64,000 bases of DNA from contig NZ_CP109485.1 of the NCBI RefSeq assembly GCF_035918235.1, positions 6,135,001 through 6,199,000 on the forward strand, given 5' to 3'. The notes below the pieces were generated by a model, which was given only the letters and a program-made list of their open reading frames with translations, did no database searches and had not been told where the DNA came from. This document shows positions 36,839-44,820 of this stretch, piece after piece. Source of the DNA: Streptomyces sp. NBC_01445 (lineage in GTDB: Bacteria; Actinomycetota; Actinomycetes; Streptomycetales; Streptomycetaceae). A program made the translations under genes and the position numbers. Each line of letters starts with the position of its first letter. Position 1 is the stretch's first letter.

Positions 36839-39045
36839 CGGCGGGCCGCCTCCTCGGGGGTGGGCGCGGGGATGCGCTCGTCGACGGGGACCACCGGGGG
36901 CAGCGCCGCCTCGCTCTCGCCGAGGAAGACCCGGCGTACGACCCGCTCGGCGGCGTGACCGTCGTCGAACTCGCAGAACCGGCGCCGGAACGCGGCCCGC
37001 GCCTTCCCCGACGCCTCGTCGCGCCACGCGCCCGAGGCGAGGATGTCCGTCAGCTCGTCCTGCGTACGGGCGACGGGCCCGGGCGCCTCGGCGATCAGGT
37101 CGAAGTAGACCCCGCGGGTCTTCGCGTACATCTCCCAGTCGTCCGCGTAGATCACGATCGGGCGGTCCAGATTGGCGTAGTCGAACATGATCGACGAGTA
37201 GTCCGTGACCAGGGCGTCCGCGGCGAGGCAGAGCTCCTCGACCGGGTCGTACGTGGACACGTCGATGACCCGGCCGCTGCGGCGCAGGTCCGCGAGCGGC
37301 GAGCCCGCCCCGCCGTAGAAGTAGTGGCCGCGCACGAGGAGGACGGTGTCGTCGCCGAGCCGGTCGGCGAGCGTGGCGAGGTCCAGGCGCGGGGTCCAGG
37401 AGCCCTCGTAGTCGCGGTGCGTCGGCGCGTACAGGACGGCCCGCCGGCCCGGCGCGATGCCGAGGCGGTCGCGGACGGCGCGGATGTCGGCGGCCGTCGC
37501 GCTGTAGAAGACGTCGTTGCGCGGATAGCCGTACTCCAGCGGGACGTAGTGCGTGGGGTAGGCGCGCTCCCAGATCCGCGTGGAGTGGCTGTTCGACGTG
37601 ACGCTGTAGTCCCACTTGTCGACGCGGGCCAGGAGCTGGCGGAAGTTGAGGCCCTTGGACGCGGTCGGGTACTCGATCTGGTCGAGGCCCATGCGCTTGA
37701 GGGGCGTGCCGTGGTGGGTCATGACGTGGACGGCTTCGGGGCGCTTGACCACGGCGTTCGCGAAGTTGACGTTGTTGACGAGGTACTTGGCACGGGCCAG
37801 GACCTCCCAGTAGCGGCGGGAGCCGGGCACGACGTGGTCGGTGCCGGGCGGCAGGAGCGGCGCGTCGGCCGCGCGGACCACCCACACCTGGTGGACGCGC
37901 GGCGCGAGTTCGGCGAGCTTCGCGGCGATCGCGCCCGGATTGCAGGCGACCCCGCGGTCCCAGTACGCGGAGAACACGGCCAGGTCCGGGTCCACGGGCC
38001 GGCGCAGCTCCCGCCGGTAGCGGTGGTCGCGGACCTTCGCGCCGATCCGCCGCTTGCGCTCCCGGGCCGCGGACTTCAGGGCGCGCCGCTTGTGGTTGAC
38101 GCTCTGGAAGGCGCGGTACCGGGAGTACGCGTCCTCTTCGAGCAGGCGGCGCCGGATGCCTTCGAGCCCCGCGGGCCTGCGGTAGCCCTCCGGCCGCCAC
38201 GCGACGGCCGCGCGCGAGGCCCGGCGGAAGAACTCGCGGCCCACCGGCTCCGGCATCCCGGCGCGGGCCACGATCCGCATGCACTCGGTCGCCATCACGT
38301 CGTAGAGGACCGCGCGGGGACCGGTCGGCGTGCCGAGGCCGGCCATCAGGCGCTGGAGGTCCTCGTACAGGCCGACGGTCGCGTAGTGCTGCTCCGGGGT
38401 GAGCGGCGGCAGGCTCGTGGGGCGCAGCCTGCGCTCGTCGAGGACCACGTGCTGGAGCGCGGTGACGCGGTCGGCGAGGACGAGGGCGGCGCGGGCCGCG
38501 AACCGCTCGTCGGTGGCGGCCAGTTGGTCGCGGTGGTCCTGCCAGAACGCGGCGCGCAGGGCACGGTTCCCGAGCAACGGGGTGACCCGCAGCAGGTCGG
38601 GGCAGTCCGCGAGGGGCAGATCGCGGCCGCCCGCCCTGGCGAGCAGACGGGCGTCGGGGCCCGGGAGGCCGGAGGTGCGCCAGTTCGAGTGCACATGGTC
38701 GGTGAGTACGACGTCCACGCGGTCGGCGCTGTCCGCGAGAGAAGCGACCCGGTCCAGCAGCGCCCGCAGCGCGCCCGGGGGCACGCGGTCCTTGGCGTGC
38801 ACGAACAGCAGCCACTCGCCCGAGGCCCGCTCGCCGCCGGCGGCGCGGGCCTCCTCGTCGGAAGTGGCGCCGGGCAGGGCCAGAACGGTGACGCTGCCCG
38901 GCACGTCGGCGGTCGGCGCCGGATCGTCCACGGCGGCGACGACGAGTTCCGCCCCCTCGGGCAACTGGCCCGTCACGCTGTCCAGGCAGTCGGCGAGATG
39001 CCCCTGCACGTCCCGGCCGTACACGATGACGCTGAGTTCCTGCAC
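36835..39045 (-). CDS. Degenerate GT2 domain fused to TagB/TagF-type glycerophosphotransferase
   Basis: A 736-residue protein. The C-terminal CDP-glycerol:poly(glycerophosphate) transferase-like domain (about 360-700) has the conserved HHGTPLKRMG (444-453), PLEYGYPRND, LYAPTHRDYEG and VTDYSSIMFDYA (613-624). These residues bind CDP-polyol in TagF. The N terminus resembles a GT2 fold (LSVIVYGRDVQGHLADCLDS) but the DXD position reads LLFVHAKDRVPPGAL, so it is probably not catalytic. The GTG at 39045 has GGAG 5 nt upstream. It probably polymerises or primes a polyol-phosphate chain. Polyol identity is unknown, and no CDP-glycerol or CDP-ribitol synthase is in the window. Confidence 0.9.
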   Translation of the reverse strand: MQELSVIVYGRDVQGHLADCLDSVTGQLPEGAELVVAAVDDPAPTADVPGSVTVLALPGATSDEEARAAGGERASGEWLLFVHAKDRVPPGALRALLDRVASLADSADRVDVVLTDHVHSNWRTSGLPGPDARLLARAGGRDLPLADCPDLLRVTPLLGNRALRAAFWQDHRDQLAATDERFAARAALVLADRVTALQHVVLDERRLRPTSLPPLTPEQHYATVGLYEDLQRLMAGLGTPTGPRAVLYDVMATECMRIVARAGMPEPVGREFFRRASRAAVAWRPEGYRRPAGLEGIRRRLLEEDAYSRYRAFQSVNHKRRALKSAARERKRRIGAKVRDHRYRRELRRPVDPDLAVFSAYWDRGVACNPGAIAAKLAELAPRVHQVWVVRAADAPLLPPGTDHVVPGSRRYWEVLARAKYLVNNVNFANAVVKRPEAVHVMTHHGTPLKRMGLDQIEYPTASKGLNFRQLLARVDKWDYSVTSNSHSTRIWERAYPTHYVPLEYGYPRNDVFYSATAADIRAVRDRLGIAPGRRAVLYAPTHRDYEGSWTPRLDLATLADRLGDDTVLLVRGHYFYGGAGSPLADLRRSGRVIDVSTYDPVEELCLAADALVTDYSSIMFDYANLDRPIVIYADDWEMYAKTRGVYFDLIAEAPGPVARTQDELTDILASGAWRDEASGKARAAFRRRFCEFDDGHAAERVVRRVFLGESEAALPPVVPVDERIPAPTPEEAARR

Positions 39046-39130
39046 GGTCTCCGTCCCTTCTCCTCCTGGCGCCCCATAGTGTCACCGATCGGATAAAAGG
39101 GATAAAGGGAGTGGGCCGCCCGCATCGGCC

Positions 39131-39967
39131 TCAGGCGGAAACGGCGACCTTGGGCTTCTTCGGTTCCGGCTTGCCGTCGTTCGGATTGGTGAACGCCTCG
39201 TACGCCTTGAGGACCTCGTCCGTCGGACCGTCCATGCGCAGCTCGCCGCGCTCCAGCCACAGCACCCGGTCGCAGGTGTCGCGGATCGACTTGTTGTTGT
39301 GACTGACGAGGAAGACCGTGCCGGCCTCCTTGCGCAGCTCGCGGATGCGGGACTCCGAGCGCTTCTGGAAGGACCGGTCGCCGGTGGCCAGGGCCTCGTC
39401 GATCAGCAGCACGTCGTGGTCCTTGGCGGCGGCGATGGAGAACCGGAGCCGGGCGGCCATGCCGGAGGAGTACGTCCGCATGGGCAGCGTGATGAAGTCG
39501 CCCTTCTCGTTGATGCCGGAGAAGCCGACGATGTCGTCGTAGCGCTCGCGCACCTCCTCGCGGCTCATGCCCATGGCGAGGCCGCCGAGATGGACGTTGC
39601 GCTCGCCCGTGAGGTCGTTCATCAGCGCCGCGTTCACGCCGAGCAGGGACGGCTGGCCATGCGTGAAGATCCGGCCGTTCTCCGTCGGCAGCAGCCCCGC
39701 CACCGCCTTGAGCAGCGTCGACTTGCCCGACCCGTTCGTGCCGATCAGGCCGATCGCCTCGCCCTTGTAGGCGGTGAACGACACCTTCTTCACCGCGTGC
39801 ACCTTGCGCACGCCGGCCCGCGCCTCGGCCTTCTTCCGCCCGCCGATGATGCGGCCGAGCGCGGCGGTCGCGGTGCCGCGGCCCGCGCCCGTGCCGTTCA
39901 CGCGGTACACGATGTCGACGTCGTCGACGATGACGGTGGGGATCCGCTCCCCGGAGGTGTCAGCCAC
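39131..39967 (-). CDS. ABC transporter ATP-binding protein for polymer export (TagH/Wzt type)
   Basis: A 278-residue ATPase with Walker A GLIGTNGSGKSTLL, the signature YSSGMAARLRFSIA, Walker B VLLIDEALATGD and switch histidine FLVSHNNKSI. The combination VHAVKKVSFTAYKGEAIGLIG and DNLTGE-like ALMNDLTGERNVHLGG is typical of the teichoic-acid and O-antigen exporter subfamily. The GTG at 39967 overlaps the permease gene by 8 bp. The C terminus is a short Lys/Pro tail with no carbohydrate-binding domain, so substrate recognition probably does not depend on a capped end. Confidence 0.95.
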   Translation of the reverse strand: MADTSGERIPTVIVDDVDIVYRVNGTGAGRGTATAALGRIIGGRKKAEARAGVRKVHAVKKVSFTAYKGEAIGLIGTNGSGKSTLLKAVAGLLPTENGRIFTHGQPSLLGVNAALMNDLTGERNVHLGGLAMGMSREEVRERYDDIVGFSGINEKGDFITLPMRTYSSGMAARLRFSIAAAKDHDVLLIDEALATGDRSFQKRSESRIRELRKEAGTVFLVSHNNKSIRDTCDRVLWLERGELRMDGPTDEVLKAYEAFTNPNDGKPEPKKPKVAVSA

Positions 39968-40877
39968 GGCCGTACGTCTCCTCTGCCTTCCAGAAGTAGA
40001 TGAACCCGCCGACGCCCGCGAGCAGCGCCCACCCGGCCGCGATCGCCCACACGTGGGGCGGCAGCTGGCCGCGGTGGAAACTGTCGATCAGGGCGAAGCG
40101 CATCAGGTCGATGTAGACGGCGGCCGGGTTCGCGGACAGCAGTACGTGCACGACGTGCGGCAGGTGCTGGTTCTTGAGCACCTTGTCGATGCTCCACATC
40201 ACGCCGGACGTGTACATCCACGTACGCAGCAGGAACGGCATCAGCTGCGCTATGTCCGGCGTCCGCGCGCCCATCCTCGCCATCACGAGGGCCACGCCGG
40301 TGTTGAAGACGAACTGCAGCAGCAGGACCGGCAGGACCAGGAACCACGAGAGGGCCGGCGGAACGCCGAAGCAGAGCAGGATCACCACCAGCGCGCACAT
40401 CGAGAACAGCAGCTGCTGGAGCTGCTGGAGCGCGAACGACACCGGCAGCGCCGCGCGCGGGAAGTGCAGCGCCCGTACGAGACCGAGGTTGCCGGAGATC
40501 GCGCGGGTGCCCGCCATGATCGAGCTCTGCGTGAACGTCCACACGAACACGCCGGTGACCAGGAACGGCACGTAGTCCGGCACGTTGTGCTTCGTGTCCA
40601 TCAGCACGCCGAAGATGAAGTAGTAGACCGCCGCGTTCAGGAGCGGGGTCGCCACCTGCCACACCTGGCCGAGCTTCGCCTGGCTGTACTGCGCCGTGAG
40701 CTTGGCCGTCGCGAACGCGGTGATGAAGTGGCGCCGCTGCCAGAGCTGGCCCACATATTCCGCGAGGGTCGGGCGCGCGCCGCTGACCGAGAGGCCGTAC
40801 CGCGCGGCCAGCTGCGCGGGATCTTCCACCGGGGCGGTGACCGCCGGCGGGGGAGGTGTGTCGACTGCCTGACTCAC
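39960..40877 (-). CDS. ABC-2 type polymer export permease (TagG/Wzm type)
   Basis: A 305-residue permease with six hydrophobic segments after a 60-residue N-terminal cytoplasmic region. Characteristic are TAKLTAQYSQAKLGQVWQVATPLL and a C-terminal YGRG. It pairs with the adjacent ATPase to flip an undecaprenyl-linked polymer across the membrane. It is the first gene of the four-gene minus-strand operon. Two matching inverted repeats lie between it and the divergent tetR gene, one 30 bp upstream of this ATG, suggesting direct TetR control. Confidence 0.94.
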   Translation of the reverse strand: MSQAVDTPPPPAVTAPVEDPAQLAARYGLSVSGARPTLAEYVGQLWQRRHFITAFATAKLTAQYSQAKLGQVWQVATPLLNAAVYYFIFGVLMDTKHNVPDYVPFLVTGVFVWTFTQSSIMAGTRAISGNLGLVRALHFPRAALPVSFALQQLQQLLFSMCALVVILLCFGVPPALSWFLVLPVLLLQFVFNTGVALVMARMGARTPDIAQLMPFLLRTWMYTSGVMWSIDKVLKNQHLPHVVHVLLSANPAAVYIDLMRFALIDSFHRGQLPPHVWAIAAGWALLAGVGGFIYFWKAEETYGRG

Positions 40878-40906
40878 ATCCGCTGCTTTCGCTCAAAGGG
40901 TCGGAG

Positions 40907-40932
40907 ACGTCGGAACGGGCCCGTATCGTCGT
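40907..40932. promoter_or_regulatory. Candidate TetR operator 1
   Basis: Arms acgtcggaacg (40907-40917) and cgtatcgtcgt (40922-40932) match as an inverted repeat at 8 of 11 positions around a 4-nt centre. It lies 30 bp upstream of the permease start. It has the same design as operator 2. Confidence 0.65.
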
Positions 40933-40954
40933 GACGCGAGCGTAGGGCGTCGCG

Positions 40955-40980
40955 ACGTCGGAACGCAACCGTTTCGTCGT
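40955..40980. promoter_or_regulatory. Candidate TetR operator 2
   Basis: Arms acgtcggaacg (40955-40965) and cgtttcgtcgt (40970-40980) match at 9 of 11 positions around a 4-nt centre. It lies exactly 48 bp from operator 1 and 20 bp upstream of the tetR ATG. The left arm is identical in the two copies. Confidence 0.7.
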
Positions 40981-41000
40981 AGCGCCGTAAGCTGTTCACC

Positions 41001-41660
41001 ATGACGACCAACGCCGACTCCTCCCCCGAGCTCTCGGCTTCGCTCGAGCAGGGGGGACCCCCGTCGCCACCGCGTCGCCGGGCCCCCGCAGGGGCAGCCG
41101 TCCTCCGTGAGGATGTGACCGACGCCATCCGGGCAGCCGTCTTCGAAGAGCTCGCCGCCGTGGGCTATGCCCGTATGTCCATCGAGGGGATCGCGCGCCG
41201 CGCGGGCGTCGGCAAGACGGCCGTCTACCGCCGCTGGCGCTCCAAGCTGCACCTGGTCCTGGACCTGGTCTCCGCCATAGCGGTACAGGGCCTGCCGGCC
41301 CCGGACACGGGTTCCCTGGAGGGCGACCTGCGCCTCCTGTACGAGGTGACATCCCGCGCCCTGAGGCATCCGGTCGCCGGCCAGATCATCCCCGACCTCC
41401 AGGCCGAGGCCGCCCGCAACCCGGAAATCGCCGAGGCCATGCAGAAGGCACTGCGCGAGGGGCAGCACGGGGTGGCGAGCGGCATCGTGCGCAGCGCCGC
41501 CGCGCGCGGGGAGGTCAGGGCGGACCTCGACGAGGACCTCGCCCTCGACCTGATCTCGGGCCCGCTGTACTGGCGCGCGGTGGTGGTGCGCACGCCGTTG
41601 CCCAAGGGGTACCTGGGGAAACTGGCTTCGGCTACGGCGGCGGGGTTGAGGGCGCTGTAG
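41001..41660 (+). CDS. TetR-family transcriptional regulator
   Basis: A 219-residue repressor. A disordered Pro-rich head of about 38 residues precedes the helix-turn-helix (about 42-85: AAVFEELAAVGYARMSIEGIARRAGVGKTAVYRRW). The C-terminal ligand-binding domain continues to residue 219, with YWRAVVVRTPL near its end. It is divergent from the polymer exporter, with two near-identical palindromes in the 123-bp gap. It therefore most likely represses both itself and the exporter operon. The inducer is unknown and may be an envelope precursor or a drug. Confidence 0.93.
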   Translation: MTTNADSSPELSASLEQGGPPSPPRRRAPAGAAVLREDVTDAIRAAVFEELAAVGYARMSIEGIARRAGVGKTAVYRRWRSKLHLVLDLVSAIAVQGLPAPDTGSLEGDLRLLYEVTSRALRHPVAGQIIPDLQAEAARNPEIAEAMQKALREGQHGVASGIVRSAAARGEVRADLDEDLALDLISGPLYWRAVVVRTPLPKGYLGKLASATAAGLRAL

Positions 41661-41726
41661 TTGCCCGCTGACATCAGTCGCGGCGGCGCCCTGGCCACGG
41701 CAGATGCCTGGTTCGGATCACCTGTC

Positions 41727-41750
41727 CGGGTCACGTCCGGACGTGACCCG
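41727..41750. promoter_or_regulatory. 24-bp perfect palindrome upstream of a monooxygenase-like gene
   Basis: The half-site CGGGTCACGTCC is followed immediately by its exact reverse complement. It lies 66 bp after tetR and 70 bp before the next ATG. With no loop it is better explained as a protein-binding site than as a terminator. It contains inverted GTCAC/GTGAC elements like those upstream of mtrA. Confidence 0.55.
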
Positions 41751-41820
41751 CGCGAGAGACGTTCGGTGGGGGTAGGTCGTTTCGCGCAAGGCGACCTTGG
41801 GATCCATGAGGAGATCAGCT

Positions 41821-42105
41821 ATGTACGCAGTGATTCGGCGTTACGAAGGAGTGACTGACTCTGCCGAGGCAGGGCGCCGAGTGGACGAGGGATTCGTGCC
41901 TCTCCTCCGCCGGGCCCCCGGTTTCGTGGCCTACTACTGGGTGGACGCCGGGGACGGAGTGATGGTCTCCACCAGCGTCTTCGAAGACCGATCCGGGGCC
42001 GAAGGGTCGATCGACCGGGCGGCGGACTTCGTACGGGACAACCTCTCGTCGCTGCTCCCCAACCGTCCTCAGGTCACGGCCGGCCCGGTTGTGGCTGCTG
42101 GGTAG
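41821..42105 (+). CDS. Small ABM/dimeric alpha-beta barrel-like protein
   Basis: A 94-residue protein of the type MYAVIRRYEGV...GFVPLLRRAPGFVAYYWVDAGDGVMVSTSVFEDRSGAEGSIDRAADFVRDNL. This is the beta-alpha-beta-beta pattern of antibiotic-biosynthesis-monooxygenase-like dimeric barrels. Many such proteins are of unknown function and some bind heme or small aromatic compounds. The ATG at 41821 is supported by GAGGAG at 41808-41813 with 7-nt spacing; an in-frame start 8 codons earlier lacks a ribosome-binding site. A perfect palindrome lies upstream. Confidence 0.85.
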   Translation: MYAVIRRYEGVTDSAEAGRRVDEGFVPLLRRAPGFVAYYWVDAGDGVMVSTSVFEDRSGAEGSIDRAADFVRDNLSSLLPNRPQVTAGPVVAAG

Positions 42106-42236
42106 CAACCTGCGACGTCGCGGAACTCCGGCCAGAGCCTTGAAAATCCCGGGAAAACTGCATGTGTGTTTGGTTGTGAGAGGGGCAGCGCAGCCGCTCA
42201 CGCATCCCTGCGGCGCAGCATGAACAGGGTCGTCCC

Positions 42237-43049
42237 GTGCTGTACGTGTCCCTGGTGGTCTGGGCGTTCGGGCTGCTCGTGGACGGCGTGTGGTGCGGGC
42301 TGCTCGGGCGGCGCGCGGTGGTGCTGCCGCTCGTGGCGCGGCTCGCGGACCTCGATGCCTCCTGGTCCGGCGCGCTCCTCGCGCCCCCGCCGAGTGCGCG
42401 GCTCACGGACCGGATCGAGCAGCTGACGGCGACGCGGGCGGGAGCGGTTGCCGCGCACGGGGCCGAACTGCGGCGTATCGAACGGGACTTGCACGACGGG
42501 GCGCAGGCCCGCCTCGTCTCCCTGTCGATGCGGATCGGGCTGGCCAAGCGGGCGTACGAACGTGATCCGGCGGCTGCCCGCAAGCTCATGGACGACGCCC
42601 AGGACCAGGCCGAGGAAGCGCTCGCCGAGCTGCGGCACGTGGTGCGCGGCATCCATCCGCCGATCCTCACCGACCGTGGTCTGGCCGGCGCCGTGCGGGC
42701 GCTCGCCGCCGGAAGCGGGCTCGACGTGACCGTGCGCGAGGACGGTGTGGGGGACGGGTCGCGCGCCCCGGCGGCCGTGGAGGCGGCGGCGTACTTCGTG
42801 GTCGCGGAGGCGCTGACGAACGCGGCGAAGCACAGCGGCGCCGACCGGGCGACCGTGGAACTGGCGCGTACGCAGGGCGGGTTGAGGGTTTCCGTGCGGG
42901 ATGAGGGGCGGGGTGGCGCGCAGGGGTCGGGCGGCTCGGGGCTGCTCGGCATGCGGCGCCGGGTTGCCGCGCTCGACGGGACGACAGAGGTGTCGAGCCC
43001 CGTCGGGGGGCCGACCGTGATCGAGGTGGAGCTGCCGTGCGTGTGGTGA
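42237..43049 (+). CDS. Short NarL-type sensor histidine kinase (possibly 5'-truncated)
   Basis: A 270-residue kinase. A single hydrophobic stretch lies at residues 1-32. The HisKA_3 dimerisation domain has RRIERDLHDGAQARLVSLSMRIG (phospho-acceptor H86), followed by a HATPase domain with VVAEALTNAAKHSGA and GGSGLLGMRRRVAALDG. Relatives usually carry a longer multi-helix sensor domain, and here only its last helix remains, so the 5' end may be lost. The GTG at 42237 is the first usable start in this frame. It overlaps the response regulator by 13 bp and forms a two-component pair with it. Confidence 0.82.
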   Translation: MLYVSLVVWAFGLLVDGVWCGLLGRRAVVLPLVARLADLDASWSGALLAPPPSARLTDRIEQLTATRAGAVAAHGAELRRIERDLHDGAQARLVSLSMRIGLAKRAYERDPAAARKLMDDAQDQAEEALAELRHVVRGIHPPILTDRGLAGAVRALAAGSGLDVTVREDGVGDGSRAPAAVEAAAYFVVAEALTNAAKHSGADRATVELARTQGGLRVSVRDEGRGGAQGSGGSGLLGMRRRVAALDGTTEVSSPVGGPTVIEVELPCVW

Positions 43050-43681
43050 TCGCTGAGGACAACGCGCTCCTGCGCGAGGGGCTCGTCCTGCTGCTGAGCT
43101 CGGCCGGGCACGAAGTCGTGGCCGTCGCCGGGAGCGGGCCCGAGGTGCTGCCCGCGCTGCTGGAGCACCGGCCGGAGGTGGCGGTGCTCGATGTGCGGAT
43201 GCCGCCGGGGTTCCGGGACGAGGGGCTGCGGGCGGCCCTGGCGGCCCGAAAGTCCTTGCCGGGACTGCCTGTTCTGGTGCTGTCGCAGTACGTCGAGGAG
43301 TCGTACGCCGCCGAACTCCTGGGTGACGGCGCGAGCGGTGTCGGCTATCTGCTCAAGGACCGGGTCGGCCGGGTCGACGAGTTCCTCGACGCGCTCGACC
43401 GGGTGGCCGGGGGCGGTACGGCCCTCGACCCCGAGGTCGTCACGGAGCTGCTCAGCCGCCGCCGGGACGACCCGGTCGACGGGCTCACGCCGCGCGAGCG
43501 CCAGGTGCTGGAGCTGATGGCGGAGGGCCGGGGCAACACGACGATCGCGGAGACGCTGGTCGTGTCCGAGCGGGCCGTCAGCAAGCACATCGGCAATGTC
43601 TTCGCGAAGCTCGGGCTGCCCCCGAGCGACAGCGGGCACCGGCGGGTGCTCGCCGTCCTGGCCTACCTCAACAGGGCGTAG
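43037..43681 (+). CDS. NarL/LuxR-type response regulator
   Basis: A 214-residue regulator. The receiver domain has AEDN (6-9), phospho-acceptor D52 in AVLDVRMPPGF and the lysine in GYLLKDRV. The LuxR helix-turn-helix (about 148-205) has LTPRERQVLELMAEGRGNTTIA and VSERAVSKHIGNVFAKLGL. The GTG start lies within the kinase 3' end. Targets are unknown; its location between polymer operons allows, but does not show, envelope control. Confidence 0.93.
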   Translation: MRVVIAEDNALLREGLVLLLSSAGHEVVAVAGSGPEVLPALLEHRPEVAVLDVRMPPGFRDEGLRAALAARKSLPGLPVLVLSQYVEESYAAELLGDGASGVGYLLKDRVGRVDEFLDALDRVAGGGTALDPEVVTELLSRRRDDPVDGLTPRERQVLELMAEGRGNTTIAETLVVSERAVSKHIGNVFAKLGLPPSDSGHRRVLAVLAYLNRA

Positions 43682-43782
43682 GAGGCGGAGGGAGCCGGCA
43701 CCCGGTCTACGGCCGGTTCAGGCCGTGACCACGCTGAACGCCGGGCAGATCTCCGGCTTCATGGTCCCGCGCCGAACGGGAC

Positions 43783-44763
43783 TCACCCCACGGCGGTCCC
43801 GTGCACCCGGACCCAGCCCTGCCACGCCGACTCGACCATGTCGCGTACGTCGCGCTTCGCCGTCCAGCCGAGCTCCGTCGCGATGCGGTCCGCGGAGGCG
43901 ACGACGCGGGCCGGGTCGCCGGGGCGGCGCGGGGTGACGACGGGGTCGGTGCCGTGGCCCGTCGTCGCGTTGATCAGCTCGACCATCTCCAGGACCGAGA
44001 CGCCTTCGCCGCGGCCGATGTTGAGGGTGAGGTCCGTGCCCGGGGCCTCGCCGCAGAGGCGGCGGGCGGCGGCCACGTGGGCCTCGGCGAGGTCGACGAC
44101 GTGGATGTAGTCGCGTACACAGGTCCCGTCCGGTGTCGGGTAGTCCGCGCCGAAGATCCGCGGGGCCTCGCCGTCGGTGAGCCTCTCGAAGACCATCGGT
44201 ACGAGGTTGAAGACGCCGGTGTCGGCCAGTTCGGGGGCGGCCGCACCCGCCACGTTGAAGTAGCGCAGGGAGGCCGTGGCGAGGCCGTGCGCCCGGCCCG
44301 TCGCGCGGACCAGCCACTCGCCGGCGAGCTTCGTCTCGCCGTACGGGCTCATCGGCAGGCACGGGGTGTCCTCGGTGACGAGGTCGACGTCGGGCATGCC
44401 GTACACCGCGGCGGACGAGGAGAAGACGAAGGACGGGACGCCGCCCGCCGTGACCGCCTCCAGGAGGACGCGCAGGCCCTCGACGTTCTCGCGGTAGTAG
44501 TGCAGCGGCAGTTCCACCGACTCGCCGACCTGCTTCTTCGCGGCGAGGTGGACGACGCCCGTGATGCCGTGCCCGGCGATGGTGCGCGCCACGGCGTCCG
44601 CGTCCAGGGTCGAGGCGACTACGAGGGGTACGCCGTCCGGGACGCGCTCGGCGACGCCGGTGGACAGATCGTCGTAGACCACGGTCCGCTCGCCCGCCTC
44701 CTGCATGGCGCGGACGACGTGCGCCCCGATGTAACCGGCACCGCCGGTGATCAGCCAGGTCAT
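43783..44763 (-). CDS. galE: UDP-glucose 4-epimerase
   Basis: A 326-residue extended short-chain dehydrogenase. The NAD-binding GGAGYIG is at 7-13, the serine of the catalytic set in FSSSAAVYG, and the catalytic Y141/K145 in SPYGETKLAGEW. SLRYFNVAGA and NIGRGEGVSVLEM are typical of GalE. It interconverts UDP-glucose and UDP-galactose, or the N-acetyl forms. The ATG at 44763 begins the conserved motif; an upstream in-frame ATG adds 11 non-conserved residues. It lies downstream of two glycosyltransferases on the same strand and likely supplies them with UDP-galactose. Confidence 0.93.
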   Translation of the reverse strand: MTWLITGGAGYIGAHVVRAMQEAGERTVVYDDLSTGVAERVPDGVPLVVASTLDADAVARTIAGHGITGVVHLAAKKQVGESVELPLHYYRENVEGLRVLLEAVTAGGVPSFVFSSSAAVYGMPDVDLVTEDTPCLPMSPYGETKLAGEWLVRATGRAHGLATASLRYFNVAGAAAPELADTGVFNLVPMVFERLTDGEAPRIFGADYPTPDGTCVRDYIHVVDLAEAHVAAARRLCGEAPGTDLTLNIGRGEGVSVLEMVELINATTGHGTDPVVTPRRPGDPARVVASADRIATELGWTAKRDVRDMVESAWQGWVRVHGTAVG

Positions 44764-44820
44764 GTCGGTACAGGGTCCCCTCGGTCGAGTCGGCAAGAAC
44801 GTTCGCGTGCGGTCGGCGCT

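Noticed and set aside
35147..39085. A single 1312-codon frame spanning two minus-strand glycosyl genes
   Set aside because: Its first half is an off-frame shadow of the TagF-type gene; the true GT2 start is the ATG overlapping that gene's stop at 36838.
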